Positions 1 through 6,094 of a stretch of DNA of 11,222 nucleotides are shown one piece after another. Position numbers and translations under genes: made by a program. Origin of the DNA: Dehalococcoidia bacterium UBA7891 (lineage in GTDB: Bacteria > Chloroflexota > Dehalococcoidia > Lucifugimonadales > UBA826); NCBI GenBank assembly GCA_002500485.1, contig DLRJ01000134.1:1-11222 (forward strand), written 5' to 3'. Positions within the stretch are counted from its first letter, which is position 1. Every line of letters begins with the position of its first letter. The notes under the pieces were generated by a model. That model was not told the origin of the DNA and did not search any database. It saw only the letters and a program-made list of their open reading frames with translations.

Positions 1-678
1 CATTTCCAGAAGATGGACAAGGAAGCGATGGCGGGGTTAGATAAAGATCATCTGGCGAACATAGAGTTTACGGCAATGGGTGGATTTAATAAGGATCATC
101 TAAAAAATATAAAAGATGTATCTGTGTCAAAACTGAAGAAAGAACACCTGGAAAACCTAGATCCTGACGCCGCCGAGGGGCTTTCTGGAGGTCATATCAA
201 GAATTTGGACCCCGATGCGGTCAAGGGATTTAACCGAAAACATATGAAGAGAATTTCTCAAGAAGCGCTGTCTGATATCAACGTAGAACAAGTTAAGAAC
301 CTTAACCAAGGCTCCAAGAATGGTCTAAAGGATAGCGTTTCTTCATTTGAAAGTTTTGATATTTCTGTGAAAAAAGAACTAGTTGATGACAGTGTTAGAT
401 TATTGGGAGGAGTCGGCTCCTTCGCTGATGTCCTTAAAAAAAGAGAGCAGTCTAATTCTATAGACTCTACCCAAGGTGTAGACTCCGGGTGGGATTCAGG
501 AGCCCTAGATAGGGTAAAAAATGCGTTAGTAGATAAGGGTTCCACGGATTCTGACAGTCCTGAAATAAGGGGAGTTTTTGGTGGTGACACCAGTAAAACA
601 AATGTTTTGGAGAAGGGGGTAACATCTCGAATTAAAGCCAAATTTGGAAAACTCAAGATATTCAAAGCTGCTAAGTAG
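1..678 (+). CDS. Tandem 16-residue repeat protein, 5' end outside window
   Basis: The frame is open to the window's left edge, so the gene is 5'-truncated. The ATG at 13 is not a convincing start: the codons before it read HFQK, and HFQK-M fits the end of the repeat unit (consensus H-L-x-N-I/L). Counting from that Met, residues 2-97 form six consecutive 16-residue units, roughly [D/x]-x-[D/E]-A-[M/V]-x-G-[L/F]-x-x-x-H-[L/I]-x-N-[I/L]. Examples are DKEAMAGLDKDHLANI and DPDAVKGFNRKHMKRI. A seventh unit is degenerate. Residues 98-205 are polar, rich in Ser, Asp and Gly, and probably disordered. The last 15 residues are Lys-rich. I see no membrane segment in the visible part, and no signal peptide can be assessed. 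I cannot name the family. The regular short repeat suggests a solenoid or scaffold, but function is unknown. It ends well upstream of the metY promoter and is probably a separate transcription unit. Confidence 0.75.
   Translation, partial: HFQKMDKEAMAGLDKDHLANIEFTAMGGFNKDHLKNIKDVSVSKLKKEHLENLDPDAAEGLSGGHIKNLDPDAVKGFNRKHMKRISQEALSDINVEQVKNLNQGSKNGLKDSVSSFESFDISVKKELVDDSVRLLGGVGSFADVLKKREQSNSIDSTQGVDSGWDSGALDRVKNALVDKGSTDSDSPEIRGVFGGDTSKTNVLEKGVTSRIKAKFGKLKIFKAAK
16..303 (+). repeat. Six tandem 48-bp (16-residue) coding repeats
   Basis: Units lie at 16-63, 64-111, 112-159, 160-207, 208-255 and 256-303. Gly-Leu/Phe in the middle, His at unit position 12 and Asn-Ile/Leu at positions 15-16 are the best conserved. 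The DNA copies have diverged (DPDA is encoded by gatcctgacgcc in one unit and gaccccgatgcg in another). The period is therefore kept at protein level and is not a recent duplication. Bases 1-15 fit the tail of another unit upstream. Confidence 0.85.
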
Positions 679-738
679 TCTCAAATGAAAAATGATTTAT
701 TGATCAATGGGTAATTTATCTTTTGATTCTTCTTCAAT

Positions 739-767
739 TTGACATGATAGCAAAGGGAAGGTAAAGT
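739..767 (+). promoter_or_regulatory. Sigma-70-type promoter for the metY leader
   Basis: A perfect -35 box TTGACA lies at 739-744. After a 17-bp spacer, TAAAGT at 762-767 matches four of six bases of the -10 consensus. The expected transcription start is about 774-777, at or just before the leader-peptide ATG at 777. That places the whole attenuator (777-919) inside the transcript and leaves about 220 nt of leader before metY. Identified by consensus match only. Confidence 0.65.
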
Positions 768-776
768 TTTCGCGCT

Positions 777-860
777 ATGAAACCACAAGAATTAAGTCAG
801 AACAACAACATTGTTTTCGCGCATATGATGTGTTGTGATATGGGTTGCTGTATGAATTGA
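777..860 (+). CDS. Met/Cys-rich leader peptide of the metY-metA attenuator
   Basis: This is a 27-codon ORF, ATG at 777 to TGA at 858-860. Its first 16 residues are ordinary (MKPQELSQ, then three Asn). Residues 17-26 then read MMCCDMGCCM, followed by Asn and stop: eight of ten residues are Met or Cys, both rare amino acids. The stop sits one base before the 5' arm of an antiterminator stem (862-870), and an intrinsic terminator follows at 887-919, upstream of metY. Position and composition match the control codons of classical leader peptides (His codons for his, Trp for trp). I infer that it senses charged Met-tRNA and/or Cys-tRNA. I see no Shine-Dalgarno at usable spacing: AAGG at 758-761 is 15 nt from the ATG. 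The predicted transcription start is at or within a few bases of the ATG, so translation may be leaderless. I do not recognise it as a described leader family. Confidence 0.8.
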   Translation: MKPQELSQNNNIVFAHMMCCDMGCCMN

Positions 861-910
861 TTCAGCGGGGAATCGATGAAAAAAAACCCCTCCTGAGTCA
901 TTAGGTGGGG
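845..910 (+). promoter_or_regulatory. Transcription attenuator: alternative stems 1:2, 2:3 and 3:4
   Basis: Four segments can be drawn by hand. Segment 1 (847-853) pairs with 860-866, GCTG with CAGC plus two A-T pairs, and overlaps the last Cys and Met codons. Segment 2 (862-870) is TCAG, a bulged C, then GGGG; it pairs with segment 3 (887-896, CCCC, TC bulge, CTGA) as the antiterminator. Segment 3 (887-894) pairs instead with segment 4 (903-910) to form the terminator. The 2:3 and 3:4 stems share CCCC at 887-890, so they exclude each other. A ribosome stalled on the Met/Cys codons would block segment 1, free segment 2 and favour antitermination. A ribosome at the stop codon (858-860) would cover segment 2 and allow termination. 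No folding energies were computed. Confidence 0.7.
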
Positions 911-919
911 TTTTTTTTT
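879..919 (+). terminator. Rho-independent terminator within the metY leader
   Basis: The sequence has A8 (879-886), CCCCTCCT (887-894), loop GAGTCATT (895-902), AGGTGGGG (903-910) and T9 (911-919). The GC stem has one internal T-T mismatch and can be extended by A-T pairs between the A and T tracts. The A tract could also let it work on the opposite strand. It lies 75 bp upstream of the metY ATG and downstream of the promoter, so it must be bypassed for metY expression. That favours an attenuator over a simple end-of-gene terminator for the upstream repeat-protein gene. Confidence 0.85.
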
Positions 920-994
920 GCCTATGATTTTATTGAAAATTCGGATGCTTAAGATACCTAAATCAGATGAAATTCCAGAAACTAAGGAGATACT

Positions 995-2320
995 ATGAGT
1001 GAACAGAGATTTGAAACTTTGCAATTACATGCCGGTCAAAGCCCAGATCCTGCAACCAACGCAAGAGCAGTGCCTATTTACCAAACCACATCATTCGTCT
1101 TTGACAACGCTGAACATGGAGCGAAGTTATTTGCATTGGAAGAGTTCGGAAATATATATACCCGTATCATGAACCCTACCACTGATGTGTTTGAAAAAAG
1201 GGTGGCCGCACTTGAAGGCGGCGTCGTCGGTTTGGCAACTGCCTCAGGTCAGGCAAGTCAATTTGCAGCCATAGCAAATATGATGCAAGCAGGAGACCAC
1301 TTGGTATCGACATCTTTTCTTTATGGTGGGACTTACAATCAGTTCAAAGTACAGTTTCCAAGATTGGGTATAAACGTAAGCTTTACGGACGGTGATGAAC
1401 CCGAGAAATTTGAAGCCCTAATTAAAGAAAATACGAAGGCTATTTATGTTGAATCTATGGGAAATCCTAAATTCAATATTCCTGATTTTGAAGCCTTAGC
1501 TGAATTAGCACATTCCCATGGAATACCCTTGGTGGTAGATAATACTTTAGGTGCGGCTGGGGCTCTTATTAGGCCGATTGATCATGGAGCTGATGTGGTT
1601 GTTCAGAGTGCGACAAAATGGATAGGAGGCCACGGGACCAGTATTGCTGGTATCGTAGTGGACGCTGGCACCTTCGATTGGGGTAATGGCAAATTTCCTC
1701 TTTATACAGAACCAAGCGAAGCCTATCATGGTTTGGTTCACTGGGATGCCTTTGGTTTTGGCAGCGACATTTGTAATATGCTAGGTGTACCAGAGAATCG
1801 AAATGTTGCATTTGGACTAAGGTCTAGGGTAGAAGTTCTTAGAGATTATGGCGCCTCAATTAGTCCTTTTAATTCATTCCTATTGCTTCAAGGGTTAGAG
1901 ACATTGTCTTTGAGGGTGGAAAGGCATGGTTCGAATGCTCTTGATCTTGCTAAATGGTTGGAATCTAACCCGAAAGTTGAATCAGTAAATTACCCAGGAT
2001 TGGATTCCAGTCCATATAAAGCGGCTGCGGAGAGATATTTGGAGAGAGGATATGGGTCAATGTTGACCGTAAGCCTCAAAGGTGGCTACGAAGATGCAGT
2101 TAAATTCATTGATAGTCTTGAACTTGCAAGTCACCTCGCCAATGTAGGAGATGCCAAGACTTTGGTAATCCATCCTGCCTCAACAACTCACCAGCAGTTG
2201 TCTGAAGAAGAACAATTATCTTCAGGAGTCGAGCCTACGATGGTCAGGGTTTCTGTAGGGCTCGAGCATATCGATGACATCAAAGAGGATTTCCAGCAGG
2301 CTTTGGATTCTATAAACTAG
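995..2320 (+). CDS. metY: O-acetylhomoserine sulfhydrylase (aminocarboxypropyltransferase)
   Basis: This is a PLP-dependent enzyme of the Cys/Met metabolism family. It condenses O-acetyl-L-homoserine with sulfide to give homocysteine and acetate in the cytoplasm. The 441-residue length is normal for MetY and longer than MetB or MetC. Visible features are LHAGQ near the N-terminus, the phosphate-binding Y55-x-R57 (YTRIMNPT), GQAS at 85-88, the cofactor aspartate in VVDNT (D182), and the Schiff-base lysine K208 in QSATKWIGGHG. The MetY-type insertion around residues 225-270 and the C-terminal VIHPASTTHQQLS segment are also present. The start is fixed by AAGGAG at 984-989, five bases before the ATG. 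It follows the Met/Cys attenuator and precedes metA by 66 bp on the same strand, so the pair is probably one transcript made when Met or Cys runs low. Function is well supported by motifs; the preferred sulfur donor is inferred from the family. Confidence 0.95.
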   Translation: MSEQRFETLQLHAGQSPDPATNARAVPIYQTTSFVFDNAEHGAKLFALEEFGNIYTRIMNPTTDVFEKRVAALEGGVVGLATASGQASQFAAIANMMQAGDHLVSTSFLYGGTYNQFKVQFPRLGINVSFTDGDEPEKFEALIKENTKAIYVESMGNPKFNIPDFEALAELAHSHGIPLVVDNTLGAAGALIRPIDHGADVVVQSATKWIGGHGTSIAGIVVDAGTFDWGNGKFPLYTEPSEAYHGLVHWDAFGFGSDICNMLGVPENRNVAFGLRSRVEVLRDYGASISPFNSFLLLQGLETLSLRVERHGSNALDLAKWLESNPKVESVNYPGLDSSPYKAAAERYLERGYGSMLTVSLKGGYEDAVKFIDSLELASHLANVGDAKTLVIHPASTTHQQLSEEEQLSSGVEPTMVRVSVGLEHIDDIKEDFQQALDSIN

Positions 2321-2328
2321 AGGATTAT

Positions 2329-2365
2329 AGGGTCGTATGATCTCGGAACAAGGTCATGCGACCCT
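2329..2365 (+). other. Long intercistronic stem-loop between metY and metA
   Basis: AGGGTCGTATGATC (2329-2342) and GGTCATGCGACCCT (2352-2365) form a continuous 14-bp stem, counting two G-T wobbles, closed by the nine-base loop TCGGAACAA. No T tract follows (AAATTAACC), so it is not a standard intrinsic terminator. The metA ribosome site (AAGGTGA, about 2377-2383) lies outside the stem. Possible roles are protecting the metY transcript's 3' end, marking a processing site, or a protein-binding site. Confidence 0.6.
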
Positions 2366-2386
2366 AAATTAACCTCAAGGTGAGCA

Positions 2387-3280
2387 ATGTCTCTTGTAGT
2401 AAGACCCGACTATCACGCAATACCTACAATAGAAAAAAATGGCCTTGACTGGATTTCAACACACGAATCCCAAACCCAGGGCCGTAATGCCCTGCGTATC
2501 GGAATATTAAACATCATGCCTCTTGGTGAGCAATATGAAATGAACATATTGAACCCACTCGCTTTGTCTCTTGTAGATATCGAACCTGTCTGGATAAAGC
2601 TGGAATCTCACTCCTATAAAACATGGCCAGATGGCCATGTGGATGATTTGTATGCTACTTATTCGGGGGCCGTCAAAGAAAAAAAATTAGATGGACTAAT
2701 AGTGACTGGAGCCCCAGTTGAGCACCTGGATTTTGAAGAAGTCAATTATTGGGATGAAATATCTGAACTAATTGAGGATGCAAGGAATAATTCCCACAGC
2801 ACATTGGGCTTGTGTTGGGCCGGCTTTGCACTTGCCAAGCTTTCAGGTCTTGGAAAAATAACCTTTGAAAGAAAATTATTCGGAGTTTATGAATTAGATA
2901 ATTTGACCTACAATCATCCAATTATGGGAGCCTTGGATGATAAATTCGTGTGCCCCCAGAGCAGGTTTGCTGGTTTTGAAGATCAAGAGGTGGAAGATGC
3001 TGTCAGTAGGGGGGACGTCAATGCTTTGGCCCATGGAAAAGAATCGGGCTACACGATCCTTGAGACCCCTGATCATAAACAGTTAATGCACATTGGGCAC
3101 CCTGAATATAACAAAGGACGCCTTGCCTATGAAGCTAGGCGCGACCAGGGGAATCCTAAGATACCCAATATTGAAAATTTTGATTTTGACAACCCATTAA
3201 ATAGGTGGCGGATGCATCGAAACACTTTTTTTCAAAGATGGATTAATTTTGTCACTCAAGAATCTAGGAGTCTGAGATAA
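2387..3280 (+). CDS. metA: Homoserine O-acyltransferase, MetA/HTS family (probably acetyl-CoA-using)
   Basis: This 297-residue protein (usual family length about 300-310) acylates homoserine as the first committed methionine step. Catalytic Cys143 sits in TLGLCWAG. His238 and Glu240 sit in IGHPEY, matching the Cys-His-Glu triad of MetA. In TGAPVE, residue 112 is Glu. In characterised MetA proteins the equivalent position is Gly in the E. coli succinyltransferase and Glu in the Bacillus cereus-type acetyltransferase, so acetyl-CoA is the likely donor. This fits the neighbouring MetY, which uses O-acetylhomoserine. Start: AAGGTGA lies just upstream of the ATG at 2387. Oddities: the usual lysine after the MP motif is missing (MPLGE, residues 44-48), and the usual HSR motif reads QSR (191-193). 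It is therefore a divergent member. It ends 11 bp from the convergent methyltransferase gene. Family is certain; donor specificity is inferred. Confidence 0.9.
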   Translation: MSLVVRPDYHAIPTIEKNGLDWISTHESQTQGRNALRIGILNIMPLGEQYEMNILNPLALSLVDIEPVWIKLESHSYKTWPDGHVDDLYATYSGAVKEKKLDGLIVTGAPVEHLDFEEVNYWDEISELIEDARNNSHSTLGLCWAGFALAKLSGLGKITFERKLFGVYELDNLTYNHPIMGALDDKFVCPQSRFAGFEDQEVEDAVSRGDVNALAHGKESGYTILETPDHKQLMHIGHPEYNKGRLAYEARRDQGNPKIPNIENFDFDNPLNRWRMHRNTFFQRWINFVTQESRSLR

Positions 3281-3291
3281 ATGGACCGGTG

Positions 3292-3930
3292 CTAATAATC
3301 TAAGACTTGGTATACCCAAACTTGATGCATGACATCAGGTTCCCCGACGGGCAATGGTCGGAATTCATCACTAACTTCTATAACTTCCCACAATTTATTT
3401 GCTGCCATCTCCTCTTGTTTTTCTTTGAAGCCATTATTCAAATACACATCAGTCCGTATTGTGAATACAATATAGCCATTGGGTTTGGTGATTCTGACTA
3501 GTTCGTCAAAGGATGCAGGGGTGGCGTGCCCTAAGGTCATTACTCCCACACTAATCACAGCATCGAATACAGAGGAATCATATTCCAAAGATTCCCCAAG
3601 CGTCATTTGATCGAGCCGTGCGTAAACACCCTTTTGGTCGGCCTGATCTAGCATACCTCTCGACATATCCATCCCTGTTAAATTTTGGAATCCTTGGGCA
3701 GCTAATGCCATACCTACCAGACCAGTTCCTGCTCCGGCATCAAGTACAAGCGAATCAGGCCGAATATATTTAGCTAGGAAATCGGCTGCTGTTTTGGGTG
3801 CAGTCCAACCGAAATCTTCGATTAAATCTTTATCGTAATCTTTGGACCATTCGTCGTACCTTATAGTTAATTCTGAGTTATTCCTCGAGGAATAGACCCA
3901 TTGGACACGGTTTTGATTTTGTTCTGGCAT
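3292..3930 (-). CDS. Class I SAM-dependent methyltransferase, METTL27 (WBSCR27)-like
   Basis: This 212-residue protein has a Rossmann-type methyltransferase fold. Residues 21-45 (LTIRYDEWSKDYDKD, then FGWTAP) resemble the N-terminal segment of METTL27/WBSCR27-like proteins. Motif I is VLDAGAGTG at 62-70, the SAM-ribose acidic residue is probably D88 in GMDMS, FDAVISVGV at 122-130 is the motif IV region, and ITKPNGYIVFTIR at 147-159 is motif V/VI. There is no signal peptide or membrane segment, so it should act in the cytoplasm. The methyl acceptor cannot be read from sequence; small molecules are as likely as macromolecules. The start at 3930 has a G-rich stretch (GGGGG) about seven bases upstream. 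The gene is convergent with metA (11-bp gap) and divergent from the oxidoreductase gene across a 127-bp gap. Because it consumes SAM, a loose tie to methionine supply is possible but not shown. Confidence 0.85.
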   Translation of the reverse strand: MPEQNQNRVQWVYSSRNNSELTIRYDEWSKDYDKDLIEDFGWTAPKTAADFLAKYIRPDSLVLDAGAGTGLVGMALAAQGFQNLTGMDMSRGMLDQADQKGVYARLDQMTLGESLEYDSSVFDAVISVGVMTLGHATPASFDELVRITKPNGYIVFTIRTDVYLNNGFKEKQEEMAANKLWEVIEVSDEFRPLPVGEPDVMHQVWVYQVLDY

Positions 3931-4057
3931 TTATAACCCCCAATATTTCGGATGTCGTTTAGTAGATCACCGATTAGGTTAACAGAATGTGTCTTCATCA
4001 TTTCTTTTACTATGCAGAGTGATGTATTAACATGAGTCACGTTTGATAGGAGGAACA

Positions 4058-4909
4058 ATGAAAATTGGTATTAGTATGAGTGCGACGGCCTCGATGGGAG
4101 ATTTTGGGGTAGTAGCCACTAAGATTGAAGATTTAGGTTTCGATTCAGTTTGGTTACCAGAGCATCCGGTGATGCCTGTAAATCATAAATCTGTCTACGG
4201 AGGAACTCCTGATGGGTCAATCCCGAAGCAAATGTATCTAGGGGTTAATCCTTTGATTGCTCTTTCTAGAGCTTCATCGGTCACCACAAATTTAGGGATA
4301 GGAACAGCTGTTAATTTAATTACAGAACATAATCCTTTGGACTTGGCCAAACTAATAGCTACATTGGATTTTTATTCAGGCGGCCGTTTCTTATTTGGAA
4401 TAGGTACAGGATGGTTTAGAGAGGAGGCCGAAATTATGGGAGCTGATTTTGATCACAGATGGACCCAGGCTAGAGAATATGTCTTAGCGATGAAGGAAAT
4501 TTGGACCAAAGAAGAGGCTGAATTCCATGGCAAATATATAGATTTCCCTCCTATAATTTGCAATCCTAAACCGGCTCAGAATCCTCACCCTCCAGTATTG
4601 TTGGGAGGGAACGCCAAGAATGTTTTAAAGCGGGTAGCAAAGTGGGGAGACGGATGGCTTCCTATTAGACTTTCTCCTGAAGATATTGTTAAGGCTCAAC
4701 AAGAGCTTTTAAAACTTTGTGATACCGAAGACAGAGATCCTTCTACCATTCAAATAACGATGCATAGCCTTCCTCCTGATAAGGATTTGCTCTCGAGATT
4801 TGAAGAAATAGGGGTCGATAGAGTACTTGTGGGGGTCGCTTCAGCTACACAAGAAGAAATTTTCAAGGAACTGGAAGTTATTGCCGAATCTATCTTGGTC
4901 AACGGTTAA
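4058..4909 (+). CDS. Luciferase-like (LLM) F420-dependent-type oxidoreductase
   Basis: This 283-residue TIM-barrel flavin/F420 enzyme resembles the group annotated as probable F420-dependent oxidoreductases (TIGR03619-like). Visible features are the N-terminal strand MKIGISM, LGFDSVWLPEHPV at 26-38, LGIGTAVNLITEHNPLDLAK around 79-98, the signature GGRFLFGIGTGWFREE at 108-123, and PPVLLGGNA plus WGDGWLP around 178-202. A TTG in the same frame at 4043 could extend it by five residues, but AGGAGG at 4048-4053 lies inside that extension and serves the ATG at 4058. The dehydrogenase-like gene starts two bases after its stop, so the two are probably translated in concert. Substrate is unknown. Use of F420 rather than FMN is inferred from family resemblance. 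Confidence 0.87.
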   Translation: MKIGISMSATASMGDFGVVATKIEDLGFDSVWLPEHPVMPVNHKSVYGGTPDGSIPKQMYLGVNPLIALSRASSVTTNLGIGTAVNLITEHNPLDLAKLIATLDFYSGGRFLFGIGTGWFREEAEIMGADFDHRWTQAREYVLAMKEIWTKEEAEFHGKYIDFPPIICNPKPAQNPHPPVLLGGNAKNVLKRVAKWGDGWLPIRLSPEDIVKAQQELLKLCDTEDRDPSTIQITMHSLPPDKDLLSRFEEIGVDRVLVGVASATQEEIFKELEVIAESILVNG

Positions 4910-4911
4910 CT

Positions 4912-6075
4912 ATGTGGCCTAAGAATGAAAAGCAAAACCAGCTTTTGGAAAAGTCCCAAAAAATAGCAAAGTACATATCTCCGACTTCTTTGAAACATGA
5001 CCGTGATGGTTCATTTCCGCATGAGCATTTCCGATTTATGCGCGAAATAGGATACCTAGCTGCAGCCGTTCCGGAGAGCTATGGTGGTCCAGGCTATGGG
5101 CTGACTGATATTCTCCTTGCCCAATTTGAAATTGGGACTGGGGATGGCTCTACTGCCTTAGCAGTAGGTATGCATCATATGGTGGTTGGAACCGAGGCGA
5201 TTGCGAGAAAATGGCCGGATTCAATAAGGAGAAGAGTTTTTAGTGAAGTGGTTTCAAATGGCGCCCTCATTAACAATATTGCCTCTGAACCAGAGCTGGG
5301 GTCACCCCAAGGAGGAGGAAGACCTTCTACCACTCTAACTCCGAATGGGGAAGGTGAGTGGGATTTGGAAGGTCGTAAAACCTGGTCCACACTGGCTCCA
5401 GAGTTAACATATGCCGTAACTTTTGCGGCTGTGGAAGACGGGACGGGTGATACCGCACGGGTCCTACAAAGCATGGATGCTAAAGGCGTTTATGTAGAAG
5501 ATACCTGGGATTCCATGTCAATGCGTTCAACTGGATCGCATGACATTATTTACAAAGCTGTAAAGGTAAGGGATGAGGATTTTTTATTCAGATCCAATTA
5601 TAAAAGCACTAGCAGTGACCCGATTGGGGGTTCAGCCTGGTTTCCTCTCATGACGAGTGCTGCGAATTTAGGGGTTGCAAATGCGGCTCGAAATTATGCA
5701 ATAAACTTTGCTATGAACCGAAAGCCAACAGGGGCACCGGATCCGATATCAAAAATACCTCACGTCAGGGAACAAATCGGTCGTATGGAGTCCAAACTCA
5801 TCATATCTAAAAGAGCTCTATTTTCCTTTTCTGAAGACTGGGAGAATTATCCTGAATTCCAACCTGAACTTTTTCGTGAAATAGGTGCCATTAAGATAAA
5901 ATCCATAGACTCGGCGATAGAAATTACAGATCTAGCGATGAAGGTAGTCGGCGGAGTAGGATTAGAAAAATCTCGCCCCTTAGAGCGATATTTTAGAGAT
6001 GTCAGGAGCGGGTTGTTTAATCCTCCTATTGAAGGTAGGGCTTTGGAACAACTAGCTTCGGCAGTATTAGATTAA
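4912..6075 (+). CDS. Acyl-CoA dehydrogenase-family flavoprotein
   Basis: This 387-residue protein has the full ACAD layout. The N-terminal helical domain (1-115) includes GYLAAAVPESYGGPGYG at 47-63. The middle beta-domain includes ASEPELGSPQGG (124-135) and the flavin-contacting GRKTWST (154-160). STGSHD (206-211) is followed by the C-terminal helical domain with KVVGGVGLEKSRPLERYFRD at 344-363. The tail SGLFNPPIEG replaces the YEGT-type segment that carries the catalytic Glu in medium-chain dehydrogenases. E374 lies nearby, but its equivalence is unclear. STGSHD and FNPP are more like ACAD-fold flavin monooxygenases (DszC/SfnC type) and uncharacterised dehydrogenases than beta-oxidation enzymes. 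It starts two bases after the oxidoreductase stop and has no strong ribosome site of its own, which suggests translational coupling. An LLM protein next to an ACAD-fold protein could handle a sulfur or xenobiotic-like substrate; that is speculation. Confidence 0.85.
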   Translation: MWPKNEKQNQLLEKSQKIAKYISPTSLKHDRDGSFPHEHFRFMREIGYLAAAVPESYGGPGYGLTDILLAQFEIGTGDGSTALAVGMHHMVVGTEAIARKWPDSIRRRVFSEVVSNGALINNIASEPELGSPQGGGRPSTTLTPNGEGEWDLEGRKTWSTLAPELTYAVTFAAVEDGTGDTARVLQSMDAKGVYVEDTWDSMSMRSTGSHDIIYKAVKVRDEDFLFRSNYKSTSSDPIGGSAWFPLMTSAANLGVANAARNYAINFAMNRKPTGAPDPISKIPHVREQIGRMESKLIISKRALFSFSEDWENYPEFQPELFREIGAIKIKSIDSAIEITDLAMKVVGGVGLEKSRPLERYFRDVRSGLFNPPIEGRALEQLASAVLD

Positions 6076-6094
6076 CCCTTTTTGGAGTAATTAC

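Noticed and set aside
258..665. Minus-strand ORF of 135 codons
   Set aside because: It lies opposite the repeat-protein gene, has no ribosome site and has a low-complexity Ser/Leu composition typical of an antisense shadow.
699..708. Perfect palindrome ATTGATCAAT upstream of the metY promoter as an operator
   Set aside because: Ten bases in AT-rich DNA arise easily by chance, and it lies about 30 bp above the -35 box with no second copy seen.
802..836. ACAACA/TGTTGT hairpin (805-810 with 831-836) as a pause structure in the leader
   Set aside because: It is only six mostly A-T pairs around a 20-base loop. The repeated Asn codons AAC make such matches likely by chance.
770..880. SAM riboswitch (SAM-I, SAM-II or related) or T-box in the metY leader
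   Set aside because: The SAM-I core (GATGAA followed by CCxGGCAACC), the SAM-II pseudoknot sequences and the T-box motif are not recognisable. A Met/Cys leader ORF plus alternative stems explains the region better. A covariance-model search would settle it.
879..919. Terminator belonging only to the upstream repeat-protein gene
   Set aside because: It lies about 200 bp past that gene's stop and downstream of a good promoter, and its 5' arm has a competing partner at 862-870.
4043..4060. TTG start at 4043 for the luciferase-like gene
   Set aside because: The AGGAGG site falls inside the five-residue extension and is correctly spaced for the ATG at 4058, which also gives the family-typical N-terminus MKIGISM.
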